From assembly GCF_900112355.1 (NCBI RefSeq), contig NZ_FOLM01000002.1, forward strand, positions 1 to 64,000: a DNA stretch of 64,000 nt, given 5' to 3'. A model generated the notes under the pieces. The model made no database searches. It saw nothing but the letters and a program-made list of their open reading frames with translations, and was not told the origin of the DNA. Positions 1 to 10,357 of this stretch are shown piece after piece; position 1 is the first letter of the stretch; each line of letters opens with the position of its first letter. A program made the position numbers and the translations under genes. Source of the stretch: Streptomyces aidingensis. GTDB lineage: Bacteria; Actinomycetota; Actinomycetes; Streptomycetales; Streptomycetaceae.

Positions 1-120
1 TGTTGAGTTCTCAAGGAACGGACACTGCCATCGGTATCCCTCTCGGGAATCCCTCCGGGTGTTTCTTCCGTTTCGGTGCTTCCGACGCTATCACACCTCG
101 GCCGGGGTGATTTCACCGCG
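1..120 (-). promoter_or_regulatory. rRNA operon leader (16S off left edge)
   Basis: Read on the minus strand, the window ends with CCTTGAGAACTCAACA. I recall this box from the transcribed leader just upstream of Streptomyces 16S rRNA genes. Upstream of it lies a GTGAAA-N17-TGATAG pair at 116-88, a plausible weak promoter. A 16S gene should therefore start a few hundred bases beyond position 1 and run leftward. No rRNA itself is in the window, so this is an inference from the leader motif. Confidence 0.55.
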
Positions 121-271
121 CTCAGCGCGCGCCGGAATCCTGCCCTTTGAGGGAAGTGAGTCGGAGTCGGTAGCCCGCCATGGAATCTCCGAATGGAATT
201 CTGTGGCGGCTGCACCTCTGCTGCCCGGCCGGGCGGCCTCTCGGTCGCTCCCGGCGGTGACAGCTCGGACT

Positions 272-300
272 ACGTTACGCGTCACCCGGTTGGGTGTCAA
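272..300 (-). promoter_or_regulatory. Strong housekeeping-type promoter
   Basis: On the minus strand a perfect TTGACA (300-295) is followed after exactly 17 bases by TAACGT (277-272). This fits a primary sigma (HrdB-type) promoter. It reads leftward, away from the spoIIM-like gene and into the presumed rRNA leader, so it is most likely one of the tandem rrn promoters. Confidence 0.6.
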
Positions 301-323
301 GCGCGGACCGGTGAGCGGCCGGC

Positions 324-1331
324 TCAGGCCGCCACCGGAAGTTCGTCCTCGCGGTCACCGGCGGTCACATCGCCGGTCTCACCTGCGCGAACGGCTCGGC
401 GGCCGAGGATGAGGACATAGGCCAGGAACGCCGTTTCGACGGCCACTCCGATGCCGATGCGGGCCCAGGTGGGCAGCGACGAGGGGGTGACCAGACCCTC
501 GATCAGACCGGAGATCAGCAGAATCAGGGTGAGGCCGATCACCATGCCCAGGGCGGCCCGGCCCTCCCGGGCCAGCGCCGCGCCCCGGGTGAGTCTCCCC
601 GGGTCGATCACCGTCCAGCCCAGCCGCAGGCCGACGCCGGCCGCGATGAAGACCGCGGTGAGTTCGAGCAGGCCGTGCGGCAGGATCAGGCCGAGGAAGA
701 CGTCCAGCCGGTCGGCGGCGGCCATCAGGCCCACGCCCGTCCCCACGTTCATGGCGTTCTGCAGCAGCACCCACAGCACCGGGATGCCCAGGAAGACCCC
801 GAGCGTCAGGGAGATGCCGGCGACCACCATGTTGTTCGTCCATACCTGGAAGGAGAAGGCCGCCGCCGGGCTGCTGGAGTAGTAGCTCTCGTAGCCGCCG
901 CCGGGCCGGGTCATCTCCCGCAGCTCGTCGGGGGCGCCGATGCTGGCCTGCACCTCCGGGCTGCCGGCGATCCACGCCCCGATGCCCGCCGTGGCCAGGA
1001 TGAAGACCAGCGCGGTCGGCACCCACCAGGCACGCGTGCGGTAGCAGGCGGCCGGGAAGCCGGCGGTGAAGTAGTGCAGGGCATCGCGCCAGGTGGCGCG
1101 CCGGGTGCCGACCACCACGCTGCGGGCCCTGGCGACCAGCGTGGTGAGCCGGTTGACCACGGCCGGGTCCGGGGCCCAGCTCTGGAGCTGGGAGAGATGG
1201 GTGGCGGTGCGCTGGTAAAGGCTCACCAGCTCGTCGGTCTCGGCACCGCTCAGCCGCCGGCCACGGCGGAGAAGCTGGGCCAGCCGGTCCCACTCCTGAC
1301 GGTGCGCGGCCACGAACACATCGACGTCCAT
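324..1331 (-). CDS. Stage II sporulation protein M-like membrane protein
   Basis: A 335-residue integral membrane protein of the SpoIIM/DUF95 family. The first 100 or so residues are soluble and helical (start MDVDVFVAAHRQEW). They are followed by about five hydrophobic segments, including a glycine-rich stretch around GVGLMAAADRLDVFLGLILP, where the family motif HGLLELTA also lies. In Bacillus SpoIIM belongs to the engulfment DMP machine; in actinobacteria the role of this family is unknown. It is divergent from the RDD protein gene, a pairing often seen for these two families. The start is preceded by GAGAGGG. Function is by family only. Confidence 0.8.
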   Translation of the reverse strand: MDVDVFVAAHRQEWDRLAQLLRRGRRLSGAETDELVSLYQRTATHLSQLQSWAPDPAVVNRLTTLVARARSVVVGTRRATWRDALHYFTAGFPAACYRTRAWWVPTALVFILATAGIGAWIAGSPEVQASIGAPDELREMTRPGGGYESYYSSSPAAAFSFQVWTNNMVVAGISLTLGVFLGIPVLWVLLQNAMNVGTGVGLMAAADRLDVFLGLILPHGLLELTAVFIAAGVGLRLGWTVIDPGRLTRGAALAREGRAALGMVIGLTLILLISGLIEGLVTPSSLPTWARIGIGVAVETAFLAYVLILGRRAVRAGETGDVTAGDREDELPVAA

Positions 1332-1446
1332 GGCACGACCCTCTCAGACGCTGCCGGGCGGAGGCAGTGGCCGGTTCGGTGGTGTGGCCAATCGGTGACC
1401 GGTGCAGACTGGCCGTACCGGCCGGACGCGGGGAGGATGGGCGGCC

Positions 1447-2358
1447 ATGAGCAATCCCGTGACCGGTGATGCCGTTGTCCTGGGCCTGCAGCCCGCCAAG
1501 CTGCTGAGCCGGGCGCTGGCCGTGTCGATCGACCTGGCCGTGCTGCTCGGCGGGTACTTCCTGGCGACGCTGGTGCTGCTGAGCGCCGTGCAGGATCTGG
1601 GCTTCGCCGCTACGGCGGCCACCGCGATGGCCCTGCTGGCGCTGATCCTGGTCGGGGTGCCGGTGGCGGTGGAGACGCTGTCCCGGGGCAAGTCACTGGG
1701 GAAACTGGCCCTCGGGCTCCGGGTGGTGCGCAGCGACGGCGGTCCGGTCCGGTTCCGGCACGCGCTGGTGCGGCAGCTGGTCGGGGTGGTGGAGATTCTG
1801 GCCACCTCGGGGTCGGTGGCCTGCATCGCCTCGCTGGTGTCGGAGCGGGGGCGGCGGATCGGTGATGTGTTCGCCGGGACGCTGGTGGTGCGGGAGCGGA
1901 TACCGGCGCCGCGCGCCTGGCCGCTGCCGGCGCCCCCGCCCGAGCTGGCCGGGCAGTTCGCGGAGCTGGATCTGTCCCGGGTGCCGGACGGGCTGTGGCT
2001 CACCGTGCGGCAGTTTCTGGCGCGGCTGCCGCAGATGGACGCCCGGATGAGCTGGTCCATGGCGGTGCGGCTGGCGGACGATCTGGTGCGGCTGACCGGG
2101 CGGGCGGCGCCGTCCGGGACGGATCCGGTCGGCTATCTGCGCGGAGTGGCGTGGGAGCGGCAGCGGCGGGATGTCCGGCGGCTGCAGGAGGAGCAGCGGC
2201 AGCTTCAGCAGGCAGCGCAGGTGGGTCCGGTGGGTCCGGTGGGTCCGGTGGGTCCGGTGCAGGAGATGCCGCGGGCGTGGGCGGAGGAGCCGGTACGGTC
2301 GGCCGTCGGCGGGGACGGGGACGGGGGCCGGGCCGGGGGGTTCGCACCTCCCGGGTGA
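1447..2358 (+). CDS. RDD family membrane protein
   Basis: A 303-residue protein with an N-terminal RDD domain at about residues 15-155: LLSRALAVSIDLAV (the R..D signature), two to three transmembrane helices, and GRRIGDVFAGTLVV near the domain end. The C-terminal 140 residues are soluble and Arg/Gln-rich and carry a GPV repeat. RDD proteins are proposed ion antiporters or membrane scaffolds; no substrate is evident here. The start is the ATG preceded by GGGGAGG. It is divergent from the SpoIIM-like gene, with about 115 bp between them for both promoters. Confidence 0.8.
   Translation: MSNPVTGDAVVLGLQPAKLLSRALAVSIDLAVLLGGYFLATLVLLSAVQDLGFAATAATAMALLALILVGVPVAVETLSRGKSLGKLALGLRVVRSDGGPVRFRHALVRQLVGVVEILATSGSVACIASLVSERGRRIGDVFAGTLVVRERIPAPRAWPLPAPPPELAGQFAELDLSRVPDGLWLTVRQFLARLPQMDARMSWSMAVRLADDLVRLTGRAAPSGTDPVGYLRGVAWERQRRDVRRLQEEQRQLQQAAQVGPVGPVGPVGPVQEMPRAWAEEPVRSAVGGDGDGGRAGGFAPPG
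2221..2256 (+). repeat. 9-bp tandem repeat in RDD gene
   Basis: Four exact copies of GTGGGTCCG lie head to tail inside the coding region. They encode a GPVGPVGPV run, and their 9-bp period keeps the frame if copy number changes. Confidence 0.9.
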
Positions 2359-2383
2359 CGGGCGCGGACGGGCGGGAAGCCGG

Positions 2384-3016
2384 TCAGGCCGCGGCCGTGG
2401 GCCAGTCGGAAGGGGGCGCGTCCAGGTCGTCGAGTTCGATGCCGGGGGCGGCCAGCACGATGTCGCCGGTGAGGTGGACCAGCCCTCGCTCACCGCTCTC
2501 CAGGTCGTCGATCCGGTACTCCTCGACCGTGAGCTCGCCGCCCGCCGCGGCGTCACGGTGCAGTGCGCTGCTCAGCAGGGTCCAGCTCTGGTCGACGGTG
2601 CGCGGGGCGAGCACGGGCTCGGTGAGCGCCAGCAGGCGGACCCGGGCGGCCGGGCCGCCGGGGGTCAGCCGCAGCAGCCGGGCGACGGCCACCAGGTGGG
2701 CGGGTGAGCCGCCGGTGAAGGCGTGGGCCCGGGCGTTGCCGGGCTCGGCGTGTTCCCCGCCGGGGCCGGTGCGGACCCAGCTCAGCCCGTCCAGGGCCGC
2801 GCCGCGCAGCTGCCACCGCCCGGCCCGGGCTTCCAGCCGCAGCGGGCGTCCCCGTTGGTCCACGGTGAGGTCGAGGGAGCCGGCCGGGCGGCCGTCGGGG
2901 CCGAGCCGGCGGGCGGTGTAGCGCCAGCCGGACGGGCCGGGCGCGCACTGGAACCGCTCCTCGCCGAGCGGGGTGCGGTCGTGCGGGTCGTGGAGCAGAT
3001 AGCGGCCACTGGGCAT
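2384..3016 (-). CDS. Conserved hypothetical protein
   Basis: A 210-residue soluble protein starting MPSGRYLLHDPHDRT. It has no signal peptide or membrane segment. The body looks like an all-beta lipid-binding type fold (LRLEARAGRWQLRGAAL, LVHLTGDIVLAAPGIELDDL), which suggests a putative glycolipid-binding-like protein. I do not recognise a catalytic motif. It sits just downstream of ahcY on the same strand with a gap of about 100 bp and could be co-transcribed. Function is unknown. Confidence 0.65.
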   Translation of the reverse strand: MPSGRYLLHDPHDRTPLGEERFQCAPGPSGWRYTARRLGPDGRPAGSLDLTVDQRGRPLRLEARAGRWQLRGAALDGLSWVRTGPGGEHAEPGNARAHAFTGGSPAHLVAVARLLRLTPGGPAARVRLLALTEPVLAPRTVDQSWTLLSSALHRDAAAGGELTVEEYRIDDLESGERGLVHLTGDIVLAAPGIELDDLDAPPSDWPTAAA

Positions 3017-3122
3017 GCGGTGATCTTCGGGGAACCGGGAGGGAGCCGGGAACGGGATCGGGATCGGGGTCGGGTGCGGTGCGGCCGCCGGGGCCCGGCG
3101 GCCGCACCGCACCGGGCCGTGG

Positions 3123-4889
<1,767 letters not shown>

Positions 4890-6101
4890 TCAGAGCCGGA
4901 CGGTGGCGCGGAAGACCGTGCCGGGGCCGTCCACCAGCAGGGATTCCTGGGCGGCGGGGACATAGGCGGACTCGCCGCGCCGCAGGATCAGCTCCCGCTC
5001 GGCCGGGCCGTCCGCGATGCGGATCATGCCGTCGGTGCAGAGCAGGATCTGCGGCACGCCGGTGGGCAGGGCGCGGGGCTCGGCGCCGGGCGCCAGTACG
5101 CAGCGGGACAGCCGGAACTCGCTGACCGGGGCGGCGTACACCTCCTCGCCCTCCGGGGTCTCCTCCGGACGCAGCACGCCCGCGTCGCCGCTTTCGAAGC
5201 GGACGATGCGCAGCAGCTCCGGCACGTCCACATGCTTGGGCGTCAGGCCACAGCGCAGCACATTGTCGGAGTTGGCCATGATCTCCACGCCCATGCCCCT
5301 GAGGTAGGCGTGCGGCACCCCGGCGGCCAGGAACAGCGCCTCGCCGGGCTGGAGCCGGACGTGGTTGAGCAGCATGGCGGCCAGCACGCCCGGATCGCCG
5401 GGGTACTGGCGGGCGATGGCGGCGTACGCGCCGCAGGCCGCGGCCCAGGGGCCGCCGTCCGCGGCGACGCGGTGGGCGGCCTCGGCGGCCAGGCGGACGG
5501 TTTCGGCCACGGCGGCGCGGTCCGCGGTGAGGACGGCGGAGAAGACCTCGCGCAGCGCGGCGTCCTCGGGGCGGGCGGCGGCCAGGATGTCGGCGTAGGG
5601 CTTGAGCTGGTCGACGTCGAGCGCGGTGAGCAGGGCGGCGGTCTCGGCGGCGGGGCGGAAGCCGCACAGCCCTTCGAAGGGGGTCAGCGCGCAGATCAGC
5701 TCGGGCTTGTGGTGGGCGTCCTTGTAGTTGCGGTGCGGGGCGGAGGGCGGGACGCCGCGGCCCTCCTCGTCGTCGAAGCCGGCCTGCGCCTGGGCCAGGT
5801 CGGGGTGGACCTGGAGGGAGAGCGGGGAGGCGGCGGCCAGCACCTTGAGCAGGAACGGCAGGCGCGGTCCGAACGCCTCGGCGGCGGCGCGGCCCAGCTC
5901 GCGCCCGGGGTCGGCCGCGATCAGCTCGCCCAGCGGGATCCGGCCGCCGTCGCCGCGTTCCACCAGGGAGGGGGCGCCGGGGTGGGCGCCCATCCAGAGT
6001 TCGGCCTGGGGCTGCCCGGTGGGCTCGGTGCCCAGCAGCTCCGGGATGGCGGTGGTGGAGCCCCAGGCGTAGGGGCGCACGGCGTTGACAAGTCGGTCCA
6101 T
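4890..6101 (-). CDS. manA: Mannose-6-phosphate isomerase, class I
   Basis: A 403-residue type I phosphomannose isomerase that interconverts fructose-6-phosphate and mannose-6-phosphate, feeding GDP-mannose synthesis. The N-terminal MDRLVNAVRPYAWGS, the zinc-site QVHPDLAQA, the KPELICAL motif and the cupin C-terminus with RCGLTPKHVDV are all visible. It lies in a same-strand run with the SIS protein, the Trm112-like protein and phosphomannomutase, so the locus supplies mannose-1-phosphate. The start ATG is the first one in the frame that matches the family N-terminus. Confidence 0.95.
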   Translation of the reverse strand: MDRLVNAVRPYAWGSTTAIPELLGTEPTGQPQAELWMGAHPGAPSLVERGDGGRIPLGELIAADPGRELGRAAAEAFGPRLPFLLKVLAAASPLSLQVHPDLAQAQAGFDDEEGRGVPPSAPHRNYKDAHHKPELICALTPFEGLCGFRPAAETAALLTALDVDQLKPYADILAAARPEDAALREVFSAVLTADRAAVAETVRLAAEAAHRVAADGGPWAAACGAYAAIARQYPGDPGVLAAMLLNHVRLQPGEALFLAAGVPHAYLRGMGVEIMANSDNVLRCGLTPKHVDVPELLRIVRFESGDAGVLRPEETPEGEEVYAAPVSEFRLSRCVLAPGAEPRALPTGVPQILLCTDGMIRIADGPAERELILRRGESAYVPAAQESLLVDGPGTVFRATVRL

Positions 6102-6199
6102 GGCGGCGGTTCCGGTTCCGGTGCGGTGGGCGGGCGGGCGGTTGCCCGGCGGGGCGGGCCGGCACGGGAGGCGGCGGCCGGCCGGCCGCCGCCTCCGGG

Positions 6200-7438
6200 T
6201 CAGGTGCGGTTGTTCGAGGTGAGCGCCAGGTAGACGGCGGAGAAGTCGAGCTGGGCGATCAGCTCGGCGGCGGCCTCCAGCGGGGTGCTCGGGTCCGAGG
6301 GGGTCAGCTCGCTGAGTGCGGCGCCCTGTTCCACGGCCAGTTCCCGGGCGGCGTCGGCGGCGCCGAACCGGGGGCCGGGTCCGGGTCCGGGCCCCGGTCC
6401 GGGGCCGGGTCCGGCGGGGCGCTCGGCGGCCCCGGCCCCGCCGCCGCCGTTGCCGAAGCTGCTGCCGGGCGGATCCAGGATGGCCGGGCTGCGCAGCAGG
6501 ACCACGCGGGCGTGCAGCGCGGGCGGCTCCTCGACCCGGTCGCGGAAGAAGTCGTCGGCCTCGGAACCGCCGGTCAGGCTGCCGCCCAGCAGCGCCCCGT
6601 GCGCGGTCATCGCCTCCGGGAGGGCGGCGCTCAGCGCGGGCAGGCCGGACAGTCCGGTGAGGGTCGCGGCGCCGTGCCGGGCGGCGGCTGCCGCGAGCGG
6701 GCCGTCGCTCCACAGCAGCGGCAGCGAGCCGGCGAACTCGGCGGCCAGGGCCTTGGCCGGGTTGGCGTCCACGGGGGCCGCCGGGCCGCAGCGCTCGGCG
6801 GTGGCGTCCAGCCGGTCGGCCATGGCGAGCAGCGCGTCCTCGCCGGCCCGGCACAGCCCGAGCCGGTCGCAGAGGTACAGCAGCGGGGTCACCAGCGACC
6901 ACTGGGGACCGGGCGCGGCCGGGTGGGCGGGCAGCTCGACCCGGGGCGCGTGGGTGAGCTCTATGGTCAGGCTGCGGCGGCGCAGGGTGAGGTCGGCCAG
7001 CGAGGAACGGTCGGGGACCACGGTGACCACGGTCAGGCCGCGGCGGTAGGCGGTCTCCAGCAGCTCGCCCAGGCCCGGCTCGCTGCCGTCGGTGCTGGTG
7101 AGCAGGAGCAGGTCGAGGGCGCCGGCCCAGTTGGGCAGCGGCCAGCGCAGGGCGCCGGGGGCGGCCAGCGCGCCGGTGGCGGGCAGCCGGGCCACCCGGA
7201 CGTTCTCGTCGATCAGCGCGGAGAGCAGATCGACGGTGAGCGCGGCGTCCGGGCCGGGGCCGGCCACCAGCACCGTGCCGGGACGGCCGTCCGGCCGCAG
7301 GCGCGGCACGGGGGACTCCTCGACGGCACGCAGCGCGGTGCGCACCTGGGCGCCGGCGGCGGCGACGGAGCGCAGCAGTCCGCGCAGATCGGCCCGGTCG
7401 AGCGCGTCGGGGGCGTCCAGCAGCGATTCGTCGATCAT
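6200..7438 (-). CDS. SIS domain protein, phosphoglucose/phosphomannose isomerase-like
   Basis: A 412-residue protein related to the bifunctional phosphoglucose/phosphomannose isomerases, with a sugar-isomerase Rossmann-like region (VLVAGPGPDAALTVDLLSAL, LLLTSTDGSEPGLGELLETA) and a C-terminal half containing PLLWSDGPLAAAAA. It is typical of actinobacteria in this place between manA and manB. A Gly-Pro run around residues 340-360 looks like a flexible linker. Active-site residues are not obvious to me, so catalysis may be regulatory or lost. Confidence 0.75.
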   Translation of the reverse strand: MIDESLLDAPDALDRADLRGLLRSVAAAGAQVRTALRAVEESPVPRLRPDGRPGTVLVAGPGPDAALTVDLLSALIDENVRVARLPATGALAAPGALRWPLPNWAGALDLLLLTSTDGSEPGLGELLETAYRRGLTVVTVVPDRSSLADLTLRRRSLTIELTHAPRVELPAHPAAPGPQWSLVTPLLYLCDRLGLCRAGEDALLAMADRLDATAERCGPAAPVDANPAKALAAEFAGSLPLLWSDGPLAAAAARHGAATLTGLSGLPALSAALPEAMTAHGALLGGSLTGGSEADDFFRDRVEEPPALHARVVLLRSPAILDPPGSSFGNGGGGAGAAERPAGPGPGPGPGPGPGPRFGAADAARELAVEQGAALSELTPSDPSTPLEAAAELIAQLDFSAVYLALTSNNRT

Positions 7439-7495
7439 GTCGGGACTCCGATCGCCCGGGGTGGCCGGGAGGTCCGGGGAGTGGCTCGGAACGGG

Positions 7496-7675
7496 TCAGG
7501 ACGGCTTGCGGGCCTCGTCCTCCAGCAGGACCGGGATGTCGTCGTGGACGGGGTAGGCCAGGCCGCAGCTCTCGCTCGTGCAGACCAGTTCGCGGCCGTC
7601 CTCGCCGGCGCGCAGCGGCGAGCGGCAGGCCGGGCAGGCGAGGATTTCCAGAAGACCGGCTTCCACGGGCGGCAT
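7496..7675 (-). CDS. Trm112-family small zinc-binding protein
   Basis: A 59-residue Trm112/YcaR-type protein. It has one four-cysteine zinc site, CPACRSPLRAGEDG at the front and CTSESCGLAYPVHDDIPVLL behind it. Family members act as stabilising partners of methyltransferases or as uncharacterised small proteins. The start MPPVEAGLLEIL is preceded by GAGGAA. It lies between the SIS gene and manB on the same strand. Confidence 0.85.
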   Translation of the reverse strand: MPPVEAGLLEILACPACRSPLRAGEDGRELVCTSESCGLAYPVHDDIPVLLEDEARKPS

Positions 7676-7836
7676 GGGCGTTTCCTCACTTGTCCATCGG
7701 TGCACGCGGCGGGAGGAGCCGTTGCCGGGCTCCTCCCGATCACCCTACCGGCGCCGCACCCCGCCAGCCACGCAACCGCCCGCTGCCGTCTCCCGCCGCA
7801 TCCGCGGCGGGGAGAGGGCGGCGGGAGCGGGCGGAG

Positions 7837-9213
7837 TCAGGCGCGGACGAGGGCGAGGACCTCGTCGCGGACCTTGGCGACGGTGTCCGGGTCGCGGGCC
7901 TCCACATTGAGCCGGAGCAGCGGCTCGGTGTTGGACGGCCGCAGGTTGAACCACCAGTCGCCGGAGGTGACGGTGAGGCCGTCCATCTCGTCCACCGTGG
8001 TGCCCGGCCGGCCGGCGTAGGCGGCGCGCACCGCGGCCAGCCGGCCGTTCTGGTCGTCCACCCGGCTGTTGATCTCGCCCGAGGCGGCGTAGCGGTCGTA
8101 CTGCTCGACCAGCCGGGAGAGCGGCTCCGGCTGGCCGCCGAGCGCCGCCAGGACATGCAGCGCGGCCAGCATGCCGGTGTCGGCGTTCCAGAAGTCCCGG
8201 AAGTAGTAGTGCGCGGAGTGCTCGCCGCCGAAGACCGCGCCGTGCCGGGCCATCTCGGCCTTGATGAAGGAATGCCCCACCCGGGTGCGCACCGGGGTGC
8301 CGCCGCTCTCCCGCACCACCTCGGGCACCGACCAGGAGGTGATCAGGTTGTGGATCACCATGGAGCCGGGGTGCTTGGCCAGCTCCCGGGCGGCGACCAG
8401 CGCGGTGATCGCGGAGGGCGAGACGGGCTCGCCGCGCTCGTCGACCACGAAGCAGCGGTCGGCGTCGCCGTCGAAGGCCAGCCCGATGTCGGCGCCGGTC
8501 TCCCGCACCCGGGCCTGGAGATCCACGATGTTGGCCGGGTCCAGGGGGTTGGCCTCATGGTGCGGGAAGGTGCCGTCGAGCTCGAAGTAGAGCGGGTCCA
8601 GGGTGAGGGGCAGCCCCTCGAAGACGGTGGGGACGGTGTGCCCGCCCATGCCGTTGCCCGCGTCCACCACGACCTTCAGGGGGCGGATTCCGGTCAGATC
8701 CACCAGGGTGCGCAGATGCCCGGCATAGTCGCCGAGGGTCTCGCGGCGGGTCATCGTGCCCGGTGCGGCGGCCGGTTCGGGTGCGCCCTGGGCCAGCCAC
8801 CGCTCGGTGAGGGAGCGGATCTCGGCCAGCCCGCTGTCCTGGCCGATGGGCGCGGCGCCCGCCCGGCACATCTTGATGCCGTTGTACTGGGCCGGGTTGT
8901 GGCTGGCGGTGAACATGGCGCCGGGCATGTCCAGGGCGCCGCTGGCGTAGTAGAGCTGATCCGTCGAGCAGAGCCCGATCTCGGTGACGTCCGTCCCGAG
9001 CGAGGCCGCGCCCTCGGCGAAGGCGCGGGACAGGCCGGGCGAGGACGGGCGCATGTCGTGGCCGATGACGATGCCGGCGGCGGGGTCCTCACCGGCGTTG
9101 CGGAGCATGGTGACGAACGCCGCTCCGAGCAGCCTCGCCAGGTCCGTATCCCACTGATCAGGGACCACGCCCCGCACGTCGTATGCCTTGACGATCTGCG
9201 ACAGGTCCGGCAC
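7837..9213 (-). CDS. manB: Phosphomannomutase/phosphoglucomutase
   Basis: A 458-residue alpha-D-phosphohexomutase that converts mannose-6-phosphate to mannose-1-phosphate (and probably the glucose equivalents). The phosphorylated active-site serine is S104 in TASHNP. The metal loop FDGDADRC and the C-terminal phosphate-binding RPSNTEPLLRLNVEA are intact. Translation starts at GTG (VPDLSQIVKAYDVRG) behind GGGGTGAG. It is the first gene of the leftward mannose-phosphate run. Confidence 0.95.
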   Translation of the reverse strand: MPDLSQIVKAYDVRGVVPDQWDTDLARLLGAAFVTMLRNAGEDPAAGIVIGHDMRPSSPGLSRAFAEGAASLGTDVTEIGLCSTDQLYYASGALDMPGAMFTASHNPAQYNGIKMCRAGAAPIGQDSGLAEIRSLTERWLAQGAPEPAAAPGTMTRRETLGDYAGHLRTLVDLTGIRPLKVVVDAGNGMGGHTVPTVFEGLPLTLDPLYFELDGTFPHHEANPLDPANIVDLQARVRETGADIGLAFDGDADRCFVVDERGEPVSPSAITALVAARELAKHPGSMVIHNLITSWSVPEVVRESGGTPVRTRVGHSFIKAEMARHGAVFGGEHSAHYYFRDFWNADTGMLAALHVLAALGGQPEPLSRLVEQYDRYAASGEINSRVDDQNGRLAAVRAAYAGRPGTTVDEMDGLTVTSGDWWFNLRPSNTEPLLRLNVEARDPDTVAKVRDEVLALVRA

Positions 9214-9312
9214 AGCTCACCCCTTGGGTCGCGGTTGACGGCGCGGGTAACCGTTGCCACCCGATGCGGTCGGCGGCGCCGCTCACTGTACCGGCCGGAT
9301 GTTACGCCGGGA

Positions 9313-9693
9313 TCAGGAATCCGGTGAACGGAGAACCCGCAGGTGGCCGCGGCGGGCGACCTCCATGGGATCGGCGCCGGGGGCGGCCGGGCCGGGCGGC
9401 GGCTCGGGGCGGGGGCGGCTGCGGGCGGCCTCCCGCACCGCGTCGGCCAGGGCCTCCAGATCGTCGCCGCTGGGGCGGCGGGCGGCGGTGGTGTCGACGG
9501 CGAGCCGGACCACTTCCCAGCCGCGGGGGGCGGTGAGCCGCTCGGAGTGCTCGGCGCACAGGTCGTAGCAGTGCGGCTCGGCATAGGTGGCGAGGGGGCC
9601 CAGCACGGCGGTGGAGTCCGCGTAGACATACGTGAGCGTCGCCACGGCGGGGCGACCGCAGGCGGTTCGCGAACAGCGTCGGACGGGGCTCAC
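9313..9693 (-). CDS. DUF3499 family protein
   Basis: A 126-residue actinobacterial protein of unknown function. It starts at GTG with a zinc-ribbon-like N-terminus (VSPVRRCSRTACGRPAVATL, followed by HCYDLCAEHSERL, giving two C-x(4)-C-type pairs). A WEVVRL segment and a Pro/Arg-rich tail follow. It is divergent from the metallopeptidase-like gene, an arrangement conserved in Streptomyces. No role is known. Confidence 0.85.
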   Translation of the reverse strand: MSPVRRCSRTACGRPAVATLTYVYADSTAVLGPLATYAEPHCYDLCAEHSERLTAPRGWEVVRLAVDTTAARRPSGDDLEALADAVREAARSRPRPEPPPGPAAPGADPMEVARRGHLRVLRSPDS

Positions 9694-9839
9694 GATGTTG
9701 GACCGTACCGCACTCCTGAGCGGGCCGCGACGCATCGCCGTGGCGTCACCCGGCCGTGTCGCCGCATCCTGGCCGGGACGTACCGGTTCGCCCCGTAAGG
9801 TGAGCTGCTTCGGCCCGGTGTCCTCTATGGTCAGAGGCG

Positions 9840-10304
9840 ATGAAGAACGAGCCGAGCAGCGTCTCCTCCCCCGCTCCCGGGCCGCCGGCGCGGCGCCACC
9901 GGGACCGGCACGGCCGCGGCATGCGCGGTCCGCTGGCGCCTCCGCAGGTGCCGCTCTCCGCCAGCCGGTCGGAGACCTTCGCGTCCCTGGTGCAGGACTC
10001 GGCCGAGCGGCTGCGGCGGCGGCTGCCGCAACTGGAGGGCGTGGCCTTCGAGGTGCAGGAGGTGCCGCGGCTGTCCGGGCCGCCCGGGGGCGATCCGGCG
10101 GCGGAGGGCGTGCCGCTGGGCGGGGTGGTGCGCGGCCGGGGCGGGCGGCCGGACCGGATCGTGGTGTACCGGCGGCCGGTGGAGCTGCGGGCCCGGGACC
10201 GGGACGAGCGGGCGGACCTGGTGCACGAGGTGGTGGTCGAGCAGGCCGCCGAGCTGCTCGGCCTGGCCCCCGAGTCGGTGGACCCGCGCTACGGCGAGGA
10301 CTGA
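9840..10304 (+). CDS. Metallopeptidase-like protein (DUF1025/zincin-like)
   Basis: A 154-residue protein of the small zincin-like family often annotated as a metallopeptidase. The N-terminal 40 residues are basic and proline-rich. The family helix reads LVHEVVVEQAAELLG near residue 130, so the expected second zinc histidine of HExxH is a glutamine. The preceding RIVVYRRPVEL is also family-typical. Whether the protein binds zinc or cleaves anything is open. Confidence 0.75.
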   Translation: MKNEPSSVSSPAPGPPARRHRDRHGRGMRGPLAPPQVPLSASRSETFASLVQDSAERLRRRLPQLEGVAFEVQEVPRLSGPPGGDPAAEGVPLGGVVRGRGGRPDRIVVYRRPVELRARDRDERADLVHEVVVEQAAELLGLAPESVDPRYGED

Positions 10305-10357
10305 GCGGGCCGCCCGGCGGCCGGGCCGGGGGCCGGGCCGGGGCCGAGCCGGGGAGC

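Noticed and set aside
2221..2256. CRISPR-like repeat arrays
   Set aside because: All repeats in the window are short head-to-tail coding or promoter repeats without spacers; no cas genes are present.
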